In this document: one piece after another, positions 29,368 through 37,290 of the stretch
Layout: each line of letters opens with the position of its first letter
Numbering within the stretch: position 1 is the first letter of the stretch
Origin: an uncultured Lachnospiraceae bacterium
GTDB lineage: Bacteria > Bacillota > Clostridia > Lachnospirales > Lachnospiraceae
Direction: 5' to 3'
NCBI GenBank assembly: GCA_905233955.1
Contig: CAJOFQ010000007.1
Span: forward strand, 10,448-60,607
DNA length: 50,160 nt
Program-made: the position numbers and the translations under genes
Notes under the pieces: model-generated
What the model was told of the DNA's origin: nothing
What the model saw: only the letters and a program-made list of their open reading frames with translations
The model's database searches: none

Positions 29368-30384
29368 ATGAAGTTGTTGACTTTTGCGATTCCCAGCTAT
29401 AATTCTCAGGATTATATGCGCAAATGTATCGAATCGCTGCTGCCCGGAGGCGAGGATGTTGAAATCCTCATTGTAGATGACGGTTCTACAGATGATACGG
29501 CCAGGATAGCCGATGAATACGAGGAAAAATACCCCTCAATAGTCCATGCCATTCATCAGGAGAACGGCGGACATGGCGAAGCTGTTAACTCAGGTATTAG
29601 AAACGCCACGGGAACATTTTTCAAGGTCGTAGATTCTGACGACTGGGTTGACGCTGATGCTTATCAGGAAGTTTTATCTACACTTAAAAGGCTTGAATCA
29701 GAAGGGCAGGATATAGACCTTCTCCTTACTAATTATGTATATGAGAAGGAAGGTAAAAAACACAAGCGCCACATGATGTACACGCCTCTTTTCCCTACTG
29801 ACAGGGTTATTGGCTGGTCCGATATGAAGCGCAACATCAAAGGTTTTTCCATTCTGATGCATTCGGTTATATACCGCACCAGGGTTCTAAGGGATTCAGG
29901 CCTTGTGCTGCCTTCACATACATTTTATGTAGATAATCTGTTTGTGTATATTCCTTTACCGTATGTGAAGAAATTCTATTATCTAAATGTAGATTTCTAC
30001 CGATACTATATAGGGAGGGAAGGTCAATCAGTAGCCGAGCAGACTATGGTCAAGCGTATAGACCAGCAGCTTAAGGTTAACTACATGATGGTGGACCTCG
30101 TGGATCCCTGGAGTATCGAGGAAAAACACTTAAGGGAGTACATGCTTTCCTACCTGGAAATGATAACCGTTGTGTCTACCTCAATAGGTTATGTATCCAA
30201 AGACAAGGATAACCTTAACAAGATAACCGACCTGTGGCAGTATATCAAGAAAAAAGACAGACGCACCTACAGGCATCTCCGTTATGGAATGTTAGGAGGC
30301 ACGATGCGTCTTCCCGGAAGGTTTGGACGGTTTTTGTCCATGAGGGCATACCGCCTGTCACAGAAGGTCATTGGGTTTAATTAA
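29368..30384 (+). CDS. Family 2 glycosyltransferase
   Basis: 338 residues. The GT-A core is seen in LLTFAIPSYNSQDYMRKCIESLL, ILIVDDGSTDDTARIA, ENGGHGEAVNSGI and the metal-binding VVDSDDWVD. There are no clear membrane segments; the basic C-terminus (GTMRLPGRFGRFLSMRAYRLS) may bind the membrane surface. It probably transfers a sugar to a cell-surface glycan, but donor and acceptor cannot be told. AAGGGA lies about ten bases before the ATG. It stands alone, followed 55 bases later by the HExxH gene on the same strand. Confidence 0.88.
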   Translation: MKLLTFAIPSYNSQDYMRKCIESLLPGGEDVEILIVDDGSTDDTARIADEYEEKYPSIVHAIHQENGGHGEAVNSGIRNATGTFFKVVDSDDWVDADAYQEVLSTLKRLESEGQDIDLLLTNYVYEKEGKKHKRHMMYTPLFPTDRVIGWSDMKRNIKGFSILMHSVIYRTRVLRDSGLVLPSHTFYVDNLFVYIPLPYVKKFYYLNVDFYRYYIGREGQSVAEQTMVKRIDQQLKVNYMMVDLVDPWSIEEKHLREYMLSYLEMITVVSTSIGYVSKDKDNLNKITDLWQYIKKKDRRTYRHLRYGMLGGTMRLPGRFGRFLSMRAYRLSQKVIGFN

Positions 30385-30438
30385 GCTATGATATCAGTGC
30401 AAAAAAGCCATTAATCTTAATGAAAGGGGGGATTGATC

Positions 30439-31002
30439 ATGATTGGAAGTATTGGCGGTTATAACTTCGATAACTTCTTCCCATACTCATCTAACAGCGA
30501 CTCTGTCAAGACAAGTCAGGACAGCGATGCCGCTAATGAGCTGTCCGGGGTATCCCAGACTGAGGGTGTAGACGCTGACAAGACTGATCCGGACAAAAAG
30601 CCCGGCCGCAAATCATCTCCCCAAGATTGCGAGACCTGTAAGAATCGCAAATACCAGGACGGATCTGATGAATGCGATGTTTCCTTCCAGACAGCACAGC
30701 ATATTGACCCCTCAGCTGCAGGCGCCAAGGTACGCGCCCATGAGCAGGAGCATGTGGTTAATGCTTATGAGAAGGCTGAAAAGGAAGGCGGCAAGGTATT
30801 ATCCGTAGGAGTAGCAATCCATACCGCTGTTTGTCCCGAATGCGGCAGGGTGTATGTTGACGGAGGCGTTACCAAATCTGTAATTGCGTCTCCCACAGAC
30901 AAGGATGATAACAAGGATAAGGACCAGAACCCCTATGACAAGCAAAAGGCTTTCTTTGGTTCCCTTATCAACACAGGCATGCGCGCCAACTACAAGACCT
31001 GA
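30439..31002 (+). CDS. Putative zinc metalloprotease with HEQEH and paired CxxC motifs (SprA-related)
   Basis: 187 residues from the ATG at 30439 with AAAGGGGGG upstream; an in-frame TTG at 30433 is the alternative. The N-terminal 60 residues are low-complexity and Ser/Asp-rich. CETC at 64-67 is followed by YQDGSDECDVSFQ, then KVRAHEQEHVVNAYEKA with the HExxH zinc motif at 101-105 and CPECGRVYVDGG at 132-140. This order matches the SprA-related family, whose function is poorly known. A coiled, Lys/Asp-rich tail follows. There is no signal peptide. It is followed by a bidirectional terminator. Confidence 0.75.
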   Translation: MIGSIGGYNFDNFFPYSSNSDSVKTSQDSDAANELSGVSQTEGVDADKTDPDKKPGRKSSPQDCETCKNRKYQDGSDECDVSFQTAQHIDPSAAGAKVRAHEQEHVVNAYEKAEKEGGKVLSVGVAIHTAVCPECGRVYVDGGVTKSVIASPTDKDDNKDKDQNPYDKQKAFFGSLINTGMRANYKT

Positions 31003-31065
31003 TCCATAATTTGGCAGTATGTATTATACAGGTTCAACTGTAGGTTCTGAATTGATTTTTGACAC

Positions 31066-31099
31066 AAAAAAAGGATTCCTGATATCGGAATCCTTTTTT
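31066..31099. terminator. Bidirectional intrinsic terminator
   Basis: A7-GGATTCC pairs with GGAATCC-T6 around a seven-base loop. It ends the HExxH gene on the plus strand and the wall hydrolase on the minus strand. The stem matches that at 77-112. Confidence 0.9.
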
Positions 31100-31129
31100 A
31101 TTTCTAATATTCGTGATGCGAGAATCAAA

Positions 31130-32368
31130 TCAGAATACTCTTCTAACTGCAAGTATCTGACGATAATTAGCATTAGTATATTTGATACCGTCTCTGGAAT
31201 TGGAAGCGTTAACGATCATTCCACCGCCTGCATAGATTCCTACATGACCGGAATAGCATACGATGTCACCAGGCTGCATATCGGAAGCGCTAACCGCATA
31301 ACCTACATTCCTGTCAGCACTGGATGAATGAGGCAGGCTTACACCAAAGTGAGAATAAACGCTCATAACAAAGCCTGAGCAATCAGCACCATTAGTAAGT
31401 GATGTGCCGCCATATACATAAGGATTGCCTACAAACTGTGCCGCAAAGCTGGCAACTGCAGCTCCGCCTGAACCACTGGGAGCTGAATAAGACCTTGTAG
31501 TGCTGGAAGAAGACTGTGAAGATGAAGAACCGGAAGCAGCGGGACGACCATAAGAAGGTGTAGTTCCATTACCATTAGTAGTAGTGGTATCACCTGCTTC
31601 TCTGATAAGTCTGCGAAGCTCAGCCTCTTCTCTGGCCTGCTCCTCAGCAGTTGTCTCTCCATATGTGAACTCGTCGGAAACAGCTACATAATCAGCAGAT
31701 ACATAGCCCTCGCCGCCGTCTACTGAAACCTTAATCCATCCGTCCTTGGCTTTGGAGGTGTCAACTACTGTAAGATCATCACCGCTGGGAACCATAGTAA
31801 TAACATCAGCGGTCTTGGAAGTGTCATTTCGAACATATAATGAATCCGCCTTGACCCTGGCTACTGTACGGCTGGCTTCCTCGACAGCTTCCTTGTCAGC
31901 AACAGCGAGGTAATCGCCCTTAACATATCCCTCAACATTGCCTGAGGTAACCTTGTACCAGTCACCCTTGGTCTTCTCGATCTTGGCATAGTTGTTAGCG
32001 TAAAGCTTGCCGACTGCTTCAGAATCAGCATCAGGTGATTTGCGAACATTTACATAATCATTAACCTTGGCAATAGCGACATCCTCAATCTCCTTCAATG
32101 CCTTCTCTGCCTTGGCTACTGCGCGGGCATGAGCTGCTGCCTCACGCTCCTCTACTGTCTTGTCAGCTGTTGCAACCAGCTGAGCCATAATCTCATTAGC
32201 ACCCGCCAGTGTACTGTAGGAATGCTCCTCAACTGTCTGCTCGTCAGTAGATGTCATCGCTGTTGCTCCTGCTACAGGAGCCGCATCAGCTACCATCCCC
32301 CCAGATAGATAAAGCGCGCTTGCTGCAAGTCCACATGTAACTGCTGCAACCTTCTGATTACGATTCAT
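31130..32368 (-). CDS. Secreted cell-wall hydrolase: signal peptide, two SH3 domains, NlpC/P60
   Basis: 412 residues. A signal peptide covers 1-29 (MNRNQK, hydrophobic core, VADAA). A helical region follows at 45-100. Two bacterial SH3 domains lie at about 101-155 (YVNVRKSPD, WYKVTSGNVEGYVKGDYL) and 169-230 (LYVRNDTSK, WIKVSVDGGEGYVSADYV). A Ser/Thr-rich linker (260-300) precedes the NlpC/P60 domain, with catalytic Cys330 in GADCSGF and His375 in SGHVGIY. Such enzymes cut D-Glu to diamino-acid bonds of peptidoglycan stem peptides. GGAGG precedes the ATG. The promoter and WalR-like boxes upstream suggest control by wall stress. Confidence 0.93.
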   Translation of the reverse strand: MNRNQKVAAVTCGLAASALYLSGGMVADAAPVAGATAMTSTDEQTVEEHSYSTLAGANEIMAQLVATADKTVEEREAAAHARAVAKAEKALKEIEDVAIAKVNDYVNVRKSPDADSEAVGKLYANNYAKIEKTKGDWYKVTSGNVEGYVKGDYLAVADKEAVEEASRTVARVKADSLYVRNDTSKTADVITMVPSGDDLTVVDTSKAKDGWIKVSVDGGEGYVSADYVAVSDEFTYGETTAEEQAREEAELRRLIREAGDTTTTNGNGTTPSYGRPAASGSSSSQSSSSTTRSYSAPSGSGGAAVASFAAQFVGNPYVYGGTSLTNGADCSGFVMSVYSHFGVSLPHSSSADRNVGYAVSASDMQPGDIVCYSGHVGIYAGGGMIVNASNSRDGIKYTNANYRQILAVRRVF

Positions 32369-32408
32369 CGCGAAATAACCTCCAACTTGTTAAAAACCTG
32401 TTTTGGTT

Positions 32409-32435
32409 TGTTACAATTCTGTTAAGATTTGTTAC
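32409..32435 (+). promoter_or_regulatory. Three tandem WalR-like boxes at the hydrolase start site
   Basis: Read on the plus strand: TGTTAC, five bases, TGTTAA, four bases, TGTTAC. The first pair matches the WalR (YycF) consensus TGTWAH-N5-TGTWAH exactly. They sit just downstream of the -10 box, where binding would be expected to repress. Confidence 0.55.
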
Positions 32436-32441
32436 TCCGCT

Positions 32442-32469
32442 ATTATATCATGCTAAAAAAATAAGTCAA
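32442..32469 (-). promoter_or_regulatory. Promoter of the wall hydrolase gene
   Basis: On the minus strand TTGACT (32464-32469), a 16-base spacer and a consensus TATAAT (32442-32447), about 70 bases before the ATG. A further TGTTAC lies at 32474-32479 next to the -35. Confidence 0.75.
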
Positions 32470-32513
32470 CCTTGTAACATCCGTTATTTTTTTCAAAACT
32501 AACTATAAAAACG

Positions 32514-32530
32514 CTAACATTTTTGTAACA
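32514..32530 (-). promoter_or_regulatory. Upstream WalR-like box of the wall hydrolase gene
   Basis: On the minus strand TGTTAC, AAAAA, TGTTAG: two half-sites with the five-base gap of WalR boxes, one base off consensus, about 45 bases upstream of the -35. The position suits an activator. Confidence 0.5.
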
Positions 32531-32551
32531 ATTTCTAAGTTGACAAAGACT

Positions 32552-32580
32552 AACCCCCAGATATTGCGGTCTGGGGGTTT
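32552..32580. terminator. Strong hairpin after trxB
   Basis: AACCCCCAGA pairs with TCTGGGGGTT (ten pairs, eight-base loop). The better T run is on the plus strand. On the minus strand, where trxB ends 45 bases earlier, the tail is TTAGTCTTTG, imperfect but adequate. No plus-strand gene feeds into it. Confidence 0.7.
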
Positions 32581-32623
32581 TTACAGCACAATCTCATACT
32601 CTGTAATAAGTCAAATTACACAA

Positions 32624-33535
32624 TTACTGCTCATTAAGATACCGTTCGATCGAGGTGACTGCGTTGGCTCCGTCCGCCACTGCTGTGACCACCTGACGAA
32701 GCTGTTTTGTCCTGACATCTCCTGCTGCGAAAACTCCGGGAATAGATGTTACGCAATCTTCTCCTGCAATGATATATCCGGAAGCATCCCTTTCGGGCAA
32801 TCCATCTATGCCATCAATATTAGCCCTTATTCCAACGGCCATGAACACGCCGTTCACCAGCAGCTCGGATTGTTCTTTTGTTTTTACATTTTCTGTAACG
32901 AGATGATCTATCGCGTCTGTACCGCAGATTTCTGTAACAATTGTATCATATAGAATCTCAATGTTATCAATTGCCATTACCTGATCCTGAAGCATCTTCG
33001 CTCCGCGGAACTCGTCTCGGCGGTGGATGAGATAGACCTTTTTTGCGAATCTGGATAAAAATATCGCATCCCCCAGCGCAACATCTCCGCCCCCTACTAC
33101 AGCTACTGTCCTTTTTCTAAAAAAAGCTCCGTCGCATGTAGCGCAATAAGACACTCCCATACCGGTAAATTCTTCCTCACCGGGTACACCCAGCTTGCTG
33201 TGGGAGGCACCTGCTGCCAGAATTACAGTCTTCGTATCGTGTTCTTCCTTGTCCGTAACCACTGTCTTATGATCACCGCAATCTACAATTCGTATTACCC
33301 GCTGGAGAACTGATTCGCAGCCCAGCTTTTTGGCATGCTCATCAAATTTGTCTCCAAGCTCCATACCCCCTACTCCGGGAAGCCCGGGATAGTTGTCTAC
33401 CTCATAAGTTGTTGCAATCTGACCGCCACCATTCGGAGCATCAGATATTACAAGCACATCCCTTCCTGCCCTTTTGGCATATATTGCTGCAGAAAGCCCT
33501 GCCGGACCATTTCCTACTATTATTATGTCACGCAT
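32624..33535 (-). CDS. trxB: Thioredoxin reductase
   Basis: 303 residues. This FAD- and NADPH-dependent enzyme reduces thioredoxin. The FAD site is IIIVGNGPAGLSAAIYAKRAG. The redox pair is CATC (Cys131, Cys134). The NADPH site is VAVVGGGDVALGDA with HRRDEFRG downstream, and the C-terminal FAD motif is GVFAAGDVR. The HRRDEFR motif favours NADPH as donor. GGGGG precedes the ATG. It is monocistronic and divergent from the YjfB gene. Confidence 0.93.
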   Translation of the reverse strand: MRDIIIVGNGPAGLSAAIYAKRAGRDVLVISDAPNGGGQIATTYEVDNYPGLPGVGGMELGDKFDEHAKKLGCESVLQRVIRIVDCGDHKTVVTDKEEHDTKTVILAAGASHSKLGVPGEEEFTGMGVSYCATCDGAFFRKRTVAVVGGGDVALGDAIFLSRFAKKVYLIHRRDEFRGAKMLQDQVMAIDNIEILYDTIVTEICGTDAIDHLVTENVKTKEQSELLVNGVFMAVGIRANIDGIDGLPERDASGYIIAGEDCVTSIPGVFAAGDVRTKQLRQVVTAVADGANAVTSIERYLNEQ

Positions 33536-33651
33536 CTTTTTCCCCCTTTTTTAGGAACTGTTCAGAAATAAATCAGGAAATTATTACGAAGGATTCGAAG
33601 ACAAGTTAGAATTCCTAAGTTATTTCTTAATAGTGACTTATACTTTCAAAC

Positions 33652-33680
33652 TTGTTTTTTCATTATAATCATGCGATAAT
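33652..33680 (+). promoter_or_regulatory. Promoter of the YjfB-like gene, extended -10 type
   Basis: TTGTTT (33652-33657), a 17-base spacer, then GATAAT (33675-33680) preceded by TGC, an extended -10. The overlapping TGCGATAA is partly like the sigma-28 -10 GCCGATAA, but no matching -35 is seen. Confidence 0.45.
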
Positions 33681-33730
33681 GCATTTGCAACATTTATGTG
33701 TTTAGCACCTGGATGAAAGGAGGAGCAGAC

Positions 33731-33916
33731 ATGGATGTCAGTAGTATAGCTAATCTGTCCATGTATATGGCACAGGCTAAAACCCTCCAGGAAGTAGGCA
33801 CTGCCGTACTGGACATGGCCATCGAATCCAACCAGATGCAGGGACAGAATGCAGCCGCTCTTATGGAATCGGCAGTAAATCCCGGAGTCGGGAGCATGAT
33901 CGATATCTCAGTATAA
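33731..33916 (+). CDS. YjfB-family putative motility protein
   Basis: 61 residues from the ATG at 33731, which has AAGGAGG upstream; the frame extends to 33698 without support. The sequence MDVSSIANLSMYMAQAKTL followed by QEVGTAVLDMAIES matches the small YjfB motility family, helical, without a signal peptide, and usually transcribed with motility genes. Function is unknown. Its presence about 8.5 kb from a flagellin gene supports a motile organism. Confidence 0.8.
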   Translation: MDVSSIANLSMYMAQAKTLQEVGTAVLDMAIESNQMQGQNAAALMESAVNPGVGSMIDISV

Positions 33917-33925
33917 CGGCAGCAA

Positions 33926-33966
33926 AGACAAGGCACAATCGGATTCCTTCCGGCTGTGCCTTGTCT
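33926..33966. terminator. Long hairpin between the YjfB gene and cvfB
   Basis: AGACAAGGCACA pairs perfectly with TGTGCCTTGTCT (12 pairs), with an inner CGG/CCG. There is no proper U run on either strand (TGGTG on plus, TTGCTG on minus), yet it separates two convergent genes and is probably their terminator. Confidence 0.55.
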
Positions 33967-34013
33967 GGTGTAGCGTCGCAATCATTTTCATTATTGTCCA
34001 TGTCAGATTGCAT

Positions 34014-34871
34014 TCAGATGCCGGTGCGACCGGATGAGACGATGCTGATAACCCCTTCATTAATCTCTATGAGCCTTTTTTTATAGAGCCTGCCTACAGC
34101 CCGCTTGAATGCTCCCTTAGATAATCCGGTTTCTTGAAAAATAAGCCCGGAATCTGATTTCTCGGTGAAGGGCAGCCTTCCTCCGTAAGAAGCTATTATA
34201 TCCATAACCACATCGGCATCCTCATCCATCTGGCGGTCTATGCTGTCCCTGGTAGTAATATCCAGCTTGCCATCAGGCTTTATGCGGGTTACTCTTGCCT
34301 TTATCACATCTCCAATCCTGTGTGATCGCATATCCTCATGCTTTGGAAGCATCGCCGAATAGCAGTCATCTACTGCGACAAAGGTGCCAAAATCATGTCC
34401 GAATTCGTATATTCTCCCTGTAACTTCATCTCCCTGTTTATAGGGGGAATCAGTTCTTAGAAGAGGAAAAAGCTTCTTCATGCTGGCCGCAAGTCTGCCG
34501 CTCTTGTCCCGATACAATCTGACCAGCAGTTCATCCTGCACACGGATCCTGCACTCCATCTCCTTATATGGAAGAAACAGATCCTTGGAAAGCCCCCAGT
34601 CCAAAAAGGCTCCCAGCCTGTTGATCTCCTTGACAGGGCATACCCCTATCCCTCCCATAACAAGCCTTGGGGTCTCAGTGGTAGCAACAGGCCTATCCTC
34701 TGAATCCAGATAGACAAATACCTCAATACTGTCCCCAATTTTCATATCAGGTGTTATATAGCGTTTTGGCAAAAGAACCTTATCTCTGGAATTTTGGGGA
34801 TCTGAAAGATAGAATCCAAATTCTTTTTCCTCTGATATCTTAAGCTTTTGATATTCTCCTGGTAGAATCAA
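34014..34871 (-). CDS. cvfB: CvfB-like S1 RNA-binding protein
   Basis: 285 residues from a TTG start with GGAG six bases upstream; no ATG is available near. An S1-like domain begins FGFYLSDP, a second carries RLGAFLDWGLSKDLFLPYKEM, a full S1 domain lies around GRIYEFGHDFGTFVAVDDCYSAMLPKHE, and the C-terminus is a winged helix (GLSKGAFKRAVGRLYKKRLIEI). This is the architecture of CvfB, an RNA-binding regulator of virulence genes in Staphylococcus. It lies 13 bases after the GH2-like gene and is last in the alaS operon. Confidence 0.88.
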   Translation of the reverse strand: MILPGEYQKLKISEEKEFGFYLSDPQNSRDKVLLPKRYITPDMKIGDSIEVFVYLDSEDRPVATTETPRLVMGGIGVCPVKEINRLGAFLDWGLSKDLFLPYKEMECRIRVQDELLVRLYRDKSGRLAASMKKLFPLLRTDSPYKQGDEVTGRIYEFGHDFGTFVAVDDCYSAMLPKHEDMRSHRIGDVIKARVTRIKPDGKLDITTRDSIDRQMDEDADVVMDIIASYGGRLPFTEKSDSGLIFQETGLSKGAFKRAVGRLYKKRLIEINEGVISIVSSGRTGI

Positions 34872-34884
34872 TAGTAACTCCTTT

Positions 34885-37290
34885 TTACAATGCTTTTTTG
34901 GCGGCTAGAACCTTAAAATCAAGTGTCACTGAATCTAATTGAGGGATTGCTATATCAACGGAACCGGTTCCCGATACTCCCAGGGATCTTACATAGCAGC
35001 CTGCCATTCCTCCCCTTACAGGAACCACATCAGGTCCTATCAGGCTTATATCTCCAGTGACATGAATATTGACAGAATCGTCAAAATAATCTGCAATGTT
35101 TCCATAATTATCCCTGACTTTGATACGGATTGCTGCCACATCATAGGTATCCGCCTCAGTCAATGTATCACTGCTTGTGCTAACATCAAGTGCAAGGGAT
35201 TCAACGGGACCTTTTACTGTCTCATATTCCGGCACATCCTTCTTGAACGCGCAGAATCTGAAAATTCTTTTTCCCTTATTTGCTATATATTTTTTATACA
35301 AAGCAGACAGCCTGGCGTCAGTCATGTGATATACCCTGTAAAGCTGCGCCAGAGTAAGCTTGCCCCTGGCAGAATCCAGGCTTCCATTTACTGCCATTTC
35401 ATTGATATATTCCGCTACAAGCTTCGCCTGCCTTGAGGAAAATCCTTCCTCTGCAATAATATCTGCTGTTACATATTCATCAATCCTTATCGGACCATTT
35501 CTAAGCTCCGAAAAAGCTGAACTCTTGGAAGAATAATCAGCGATAAGCCTGCCGTCCGCCCACATTTCAACCCGATTGGAGGTAGATATTATGTAGCAAT
35601 CCCCGTAAAGCCTGTTAGCGCCTTTTGGAGGATGCATGTCTGAAATCACCTCCAAAAACGACGCCCTTCCGGATTGGGCAGCGTATAAATATGCCGAAGG
35701 CTTGGGATTGCGGAAGGCATCCATTACTCCAAAATAACAAATACCATCTATATCACCTGAATCATTAGCGCCAACATAATCACACATGCTGCTTCCAAAT
35801 GCTCCTGCCACCTCATCCTCAGAGAAAACAGAATTCATAACGGAAGCATGATATATCATCTGATCTCTTTTTTTCTCCCATGGATCAGACATACGCACAC
35901 CGCAGCGGTATCCACCGTAGCCGCTTAATAAATACGGTCTGTTTTTATCATTATTATCTGACGGAACCTCTATGGCCTCATCATCCTTGAATTCGCCTTC
36001 AAATACGCATACATCCCCCCAGGGCTCATTGCTGCCCTTTATACAATGCCCTGCCAGTGGTCTGGATGGATCCAGCCTGTGTGAATAATCCAGCCATTTA
36101 TTATAAAATGCAATACCCACATCATTTGAAACGGCTGCTTCCCAGATTATTACGGAAGGGTGATTGTTATATTCCTCCAGCATTTCAGAAAAAATACGCT
36201 GTGTATCGTCCCAGGTGTTTTTGGAAGCTACCACAGGCATTACAACTACAGCCAATAAACCCACCCTGTCACAGCCCTCCAAAAACGCCCTTGCCGGTGG
36301 ACCGTCTGCTGTTCTTACAACATTGCAGCCCAGTTCATTTTTTAAAATTGCTGCATCGTTGTACTGAATGCTTTTTGGCATGGCATATCCTACATAGGGA
36401 TATGATTGATAGCGGTCCAGCCCCCTTAATCTTAAGGGACGCCCGTTCAAGTAAAATCCGTTTTTCTTCCACTGGGCATTTCTAAAGCCTATCCTGTCGA
36501 TATGGGAATCTACAGTCTCACCATCCAGCCTGACTTCGGTTCTGATCTCATACAAAAACGGATGAGCTGTATCCCAGATATGAACCTTGCCGGCAAGAGT
36601 AGTAGTCTTGCCATCAGGTGGAAGAGGCTGGTTGGATATCTGTTTGCCATTTAAAAACTGGCACACATACAGCCTTCGCTGACTTGCCTTTCTAATACCC
36701 TCCTGTGACAGCATTACACGGGTATCTACAACGCCTGTCAGCTGGGTTTCACTGAGGCGCTTTAAACTCATGCCCCTGGTCTTAGGAGGATCCTGAAGTG
36801 ATGGACGATAAAAAACCCGTTCCATGTAGACCGGGTTTTTGACATCTATGAAGACATCTCTTATAAGACCTCCGTAGGCGCAGGCACAAGGCTCCATTGC
36901 AAGGGCAGGATCAAACCTGCATCCCAGGGATAATGATATAAGATTATCAGTTCCAAAAACTACTAATGAACTTATATCCAGTGTAAAAGCCGTATAGCCG
37001 TTGTAGTGACTTCCTGCATGGCTGCCGTTTACATAAACCCTGGCGTGATGCGCCGCGCCCTCAAAGGTAAGGAGTACCCTGCCATCTCTCCATTCCATTG
37101 GAACTTCAAGCTGGTATTGATACGCGCAGGTTCCCTGGAATGCATCATCTTTAAAATAATGAAAGGGAAGCTCTCTTACTGTATGAGGAATGCGAACCTT
37201 CTGTCCAATCCGCATTGGCTTGTCAATCATGTCCTCCGACCAGCCCGGGGAAAACACCCAGCCATCATTAAGCATTAGCCGTTCTGTCAT
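34885..37290 (-). CDS. GH2-fold glycosidase-like protein with both catalytic acids replaced
   Basis: 801 residues. The order is sugar-binding jelly roll (1-180, with GTCAYQYQLEVP and AHHARVYVNGSHAG), an Ig-like domain (180-275), a TIM barrel (275-560) and C-terminal beta domains. The barrel aligns by eye with a Firmicute/Bacteroides beta-galactosidase subfamily. In that group the acid/base lies in HPSIILWGVRINE; here the segment reads NHPSVIIWEAAVSND, with Asp390 at the Glu position. The nucleophile lies in PYLVTEYNG; here it reads PYLLSGYGG with Gly457. The rest, such as ICYFGVMDAFRNPK, is well conserved. It lacks a signal peptide. Its ATG overlaps the MATE stop (ATGA). Hydrolysis by the normal mechanism is unlikely. 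Confidence 0.85.
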   Translation of the reverse strand: MTERLMLNDGWVFSPGWSEDMIDKPMRIGQKVRIPHTVRELPFHYFKDDAFQGTCAYQYQLEVPMEWRDGRVLLTFEGAAHHARVYVNGSHAGSHYNGYTAFTLDISSLVVFGTDNLISLSLGCRFDPALAMEPCACAYGGLIRDVFIDVKNPVYMERVFYRPSLQDPPKTRGMSLKRLSETQLTGVVDTRVMLSQEGIRKASQRRLYVCQFLNGKQISNQPLPPDGKTTTLAGKVHIWDTAHPFLYEIRTEVRLDGETVDSHIDRIGFRNAQWKKNGFYLNGRPLRLRGLDRYQSYPYVGYAMPKSIQYNDAAILKNELGCNVVRTADGPPARAFLEGCDRVGLLAVVVMPVVASKNTWDDTQRIFSEMLEEYNNHPSVIIWEAAVSNDVGIAFYNKWLDYSHRLDPSRPLAGHCIKGSNEPWGDVCVFEGEFKDDEAIEVPSDNNDKNRPYLLSGYGGYRCGVRMSDPWEKKRDQMIYHASVMNSVFSEDEVAGAFGSSMCDYVGANDSGDIDGICYFGVMDAFRNPKPSAYLYAAQSGRASFLEVISDMHPPKGANRLYGDCYIISTSNRVEMWADGRLIADYSSKSSAFSELRNGPIRIDEYVTADIIAEEGFSSRQAKLVAEYINEMAVNGSLDSARGKLTLAQLYRVYHMTDARLSALYKKYIANKGKRIFRFCAFKKDVPEYETVKGPVESLALDVSTSSDTLTEADTYDVAAIRIKVRDNYGNIADYFDDSVNIHVTGDISLIGPDVVPVRGGMAGCYVRSLGVSGTGSVDIAIPQLDSVTLDFKVLAAKKAL

